From an uncultured bacterium (lineage in GTDB: Bacteria; Bacteroidota; Bacteroidia; Bacteroidales; Bacteroidaceae), in the NCBI GenBank assembly GCA_905215555.1, contig CAJMQU010000023.1, positions 1 through 64,000 of the forward strand: a stretch of DNA of 64,000 bases, written 5' to 3'. The notes under the pieces were generated by a model that was not told the DNA's origin, did not search any database, and worked only from the letters and a program-made list of their open reading frames with translations. The translations under genes and the position numbers were made by a program. This document shows positions 61,888-64,000 of the stretch, one piece after another (positions within the stretch are counted from its first letter, which is position 1; every line of letters starts with the position of its first letter).

Positions 61888-64000
61888 CTAGTTTGGATTA
61901 TACAATACCTTTAAAACATTCTTTCCTTGTTTTATAATATAAAGACCGCTCTGTGATAATGCCACAGTAGCTTTTCCTCCTTTTAAACTTGCAATTTTAC
62001 CCCCATAGCCGGAATATACATCAATCACTTCATCAAGGTTCTCACTGATAATATCCAAACCGGTATTTGTAGTAATAACTTTCAATGGCTGAACAGATTC
62101 AGCCTGTTCAATGCCTGTTTCTACATCTTTGATGGTGAAAATGAGCCTCAATTCATTGCCCGTAAACTGTTTCCATGTACCTGCCTCCCGATAACTTCCT
62201 ATAGCATAATATTTTCCTGCCGGTAATTCAGGATTTCCTGAAATAGTAATGGTAGTTGAAGCATTACCCGGTATTACGGTATAATTGCTTATACGTGTAT
62301 AGGGGACTAATGCTCCATTTTTACGTATATAAACAGCAAAATCGTCCTCATATTTCATACCTTTATTCTCTATTTGCAGTGTAAAAGTTATGTCTTTCCC
62401 CTCTACAGCTTCGCCAATCAATTCTGCCTGAGCCAATTGTGATAGCCCGAACTTATTATCCGGACTACTAAGCAGAATACTGTTGTCTGTGATTTCTATA
62501 TTAAAACAAGTATTCATATCCTCTAATCCACGCAACATAGTCGGCACTTTCTCACCCACTTTTTGTGAAGCGAAGTGGAGCTGATAGTTGCCGTTGGAAA
62601 TCCCAGTAGGGACCACTCCGCTAAATGTAATACTATTCCATCCGCTTCCTATGGCTATGTCCGAAACTGAAGTCGGTTCTGTAAGGAATGTGATGAACTC
62701 ATCTCCTTGATATAAAGCCAATCCGATGATGCCACTCATTGTAGTAGAAGTATTCCATATCTTTGTGAACTTTACACTGACACTCTCATTTCTTCCATAT
62801 TGATTCTTCGTGGCATTCATACTTCCTTCCAATGTAAATCCACTGATAATCTCTCCGGTTGCTTCCGGTTGTACAAGAAGCATGATATATTGCATGTCAT
62901 TATAGGCACCACTTCCACTTCCTGTCCCCCCCGATCCGGGATTCAGAGCACTTAAAGAATAATATCCGTTTGCATATCCGCTCCATCCCCAGTTAAAATG
63001 ATACAGATCATCTTCATTGCAACCATCCAATACGAATGCATGGCCTCCCCCTGAACTTTGTCCATTATATAAGACAGGACGTCCAGCAAGTAATTCCTTC
63101 TGAATCATATTCTTCCAACGTCCTTCAGTGTTATAGTCACGTCCTTCAAAATAGATGTTAGGATTATACCCGAAAAATTTCGTCAATGCATTATATTGTT
63201 TGAAGATACCTGCACCGCTACCACCGGATGCACTCAAATTATAATCCATATCCATGGCAACGCCACAGTGAAACATCAATTCGGCTACAGCTTTCTTTTG
63301 TTCCTCAGTTGCGGTACTTGTGTATTGAGGTAACATCAAATTCCATTTATAGCTTGTCTCTCCAAAGTTTACGGAAAGTGTTCTTTTTAAAGTAGAAGTT
63401 GTATAACTGTGACTCCCTGTTCCCTGTTTGGGATACTCATAATATTTCATCACCATAGCCAGTGCCGTAGCTGCACAACCGGTAACTGTCAGTTCGCCTT
63501 TTTCTTCCGGACAATCCAGATTATATGGATTTCCCTGATCCCATTCTATTTTATCCAACAACGGTGTGATAACCGGCGGAACTACTCTCGTTACCAAGCC
63601 CTGAGCTTCAGCCAGATTTTCCACAGAACTACCATTTATATTCATCCGTTCTATTTCAGTTGCATAGAAATCCAGCCAATACCTGACGTTGGCAGGTAAA
63701 TGTTCGTAATCCAAACTTCCTTTATCTGAATATGCTAATACGTCCCGTGCACAATCATCCCCCGAAATGATGACAAATCCCTTATCATTCCCTGCATTAA
63801 CAATATAATAAGCAGGATAAACCATGGCACGTGTCTGTATACTTTGTCCATTTATCAGTTTCAACTCCTTTGTATCAATATGCCTCATACTTACATGAGA
63901 ACGTACAAATGTGCGGGCCACTTCTAATGCTTGCAGTGGAGTGCGCGGAGCCGCAAAAAGCCATCCTGAGCAGACCAGAAAAGCCAGAACAAAGATGATA
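61888..64000 (-). CDS. C10 family cysteine peptidase, second copy, 5' end outside the window
   Basis: More than 700 residues are visible. The reading frame runs to the right edge: upstream of the GTG at 63921 it continues with a hydrophobic stretch IIFVLAFLVCSGWLFAAP, clearly a signal peptide, so the true start is just past 64000. The propeptide (YYIVNAGNDKGFVIISGDD) is followed by the catalytic Cys in TVTGCAATALAMVMKYYEYP (codon 63475-63477), His in GGGHAFVLDG and FNWGWSGYANGYYSL. Beta-rich domains follow the protease core. The tail (VYSGYGGKIASLKGGKAT, LSQSGLYIIKQGKNVLKVL) resembles a type IX sorting domain. It is a paralogue of the neighbouring C10 gene, probably from tandem duplication, and much diverged outside the core. 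Confidence 0.9.
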   Translation of the reverse strand, partial: IIFVLAFLVCSGWLFAAPRTPLQALEVARTFVRSHVSMRHIDTKELKLINGQSIQTRAMVYPAYYIVNAGNDKGFVIISGDDCARDVLAYSDKGSLDYEHLPANVRYWLDFYATEIERMNINGSSVENLAEAQGLVTRVVPPVITPLLDKIEWDQGNPYNLDCPEEKGELTVTGCAATALAMVMKYYEYPKQGTGSHSYTTSTLKRTLSVNFGETSYKWNLMLPQYTSTATEEQKKAVAELMFHCGVAMDMDYNLSASGGSGAGIFKQYNALTKFFGYNPNIYFEGRDYNTEGRWKNMIQKELLAGRPVLYNGQSSGGGHAFVLDGCNEDDLYHFNWGWSGYANGYYSLSALNPGSGGTGSGSGAYNDMQYIMLLVQPEATGEIISGFTLEGSMNATKNQYGRNESVSVKFTKIWNTSTTMSGIIGLALYQGDEFITFLTEPTSVSDIAIGSGWNSITFSGVVPTGISNGNYQLHFASQKVGEKVPTMLRGLEDMNTCFNIEITDNSILLSSPDNKFGLSQLAQAELIGEAVEGKDITFTLQIENKGMKYEDDFAVYIRKNGALVPYTRISNYTVIPGNASTTITISGNPELPAGKYYAIGSYREAGTWKQFTGNELRLIFTIKDVETGIEQAESVQPLKVITTNTGLDIISENLDEVIDVYSGYGGKIASLKGGKATVALSQSGLYIIKQGKNVLKVLYNPN

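Noticed and set aside
63921..63921. GTG at 63921 as the true start of the second C10 peptidase
   Set aside because: The frame continues to the window edge through an obvious signal peptide, so the gene is cut by the edge.

Overview
The window looks like chromosome of a gut-type Bacteroides (order Bacteroidales). Support: repeated Bacteroides-style promoters (a TAnnTTTG -7 box with a TTG/TTTG -33 box about 19-21 bases upstream), and families largely confined to this phylum (a PorW/SprE lipoprotein beside a PorX regulator, DUF4834, DUF4954, HU-like proteins with a C-terminal wing, C10 peptidases). The species cannot be read from the sequence. Most of the window is ordinary core genome. No insertion sequence, prophage, integrase or CRISPR array was found.

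Layout: 1-100 is the 3' part of a proline tRNA and its terminator. 345-8720 holds a tricorn-like S41 peptidase, a duplicated AAE-type transporter, an FMN-binding membrane protein, a DUF2721 protein, a decayed TonB-family gene, a cupin and a macrodomain-like protein. 8687-15090 is efflux: a Bcr-type MFS pump, then an MFS-HlyD-TolC three-gene operon facing a divergent AraC regulator. 15190-23349 is a co-directional run: aroA, a small cysteine-motif membrane protein, a metal ABC permease, porW-like, porX-like, tsaE and an Imm17-like protein. 23456-29160 is the first RND pump operon (adaptor, permease, outer membrane lipoprotein). 29378-33931 holds an acidic unknown protein, trxA and dnaE. 34104-38590 is housekeeping (psd, pssA, DUF4834, tadA, yraN, a YjbR-type gene, birA). 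38598-41277 is a decay zone: a WYL-domain fragment, an HU-like gene with a 22-base-period repeat in its probable leader, and wrecked remnants of a peptide-exporting ABC transporter and its HlyD adaptor. 41291-45924 holds a TPR protein, a MATE pump, pyrH, frr and rsgA. 46020-51579 is the second RND operon (adaptor, permease, TolC). 51652-59271 has a PL10 pectate lyase, a membrane acyltransferase, class I fumarase, a DUF4954 protein and hflX. 59321-64000 holds two C10 cysteine peptidases, the first translationally coupled to a small lipoprotein and the second running off the right edge.

How the parts relate: five drug-efflux systems (two RND, one MFS tripartite, Bcr, MATE) lie in one 43 kb stretch. 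The PorW-PorX pair normally serves type IX secretion, and both C10 peptidases end in domains resembling type IX sorting domains, although no secretion-channel genes are in view. Four loci (TonB family, WYL, ABC exporter, HlyD) show stepwise gene loss by internal deletion and frameshift. I found no clearly new system. The best candidates for undescribed biology are the 22-base-period repeats shared by two intergenic leaders, the C10 peptidase/lipoprotein pair, and the twin palindromes in front of the first RND operon.
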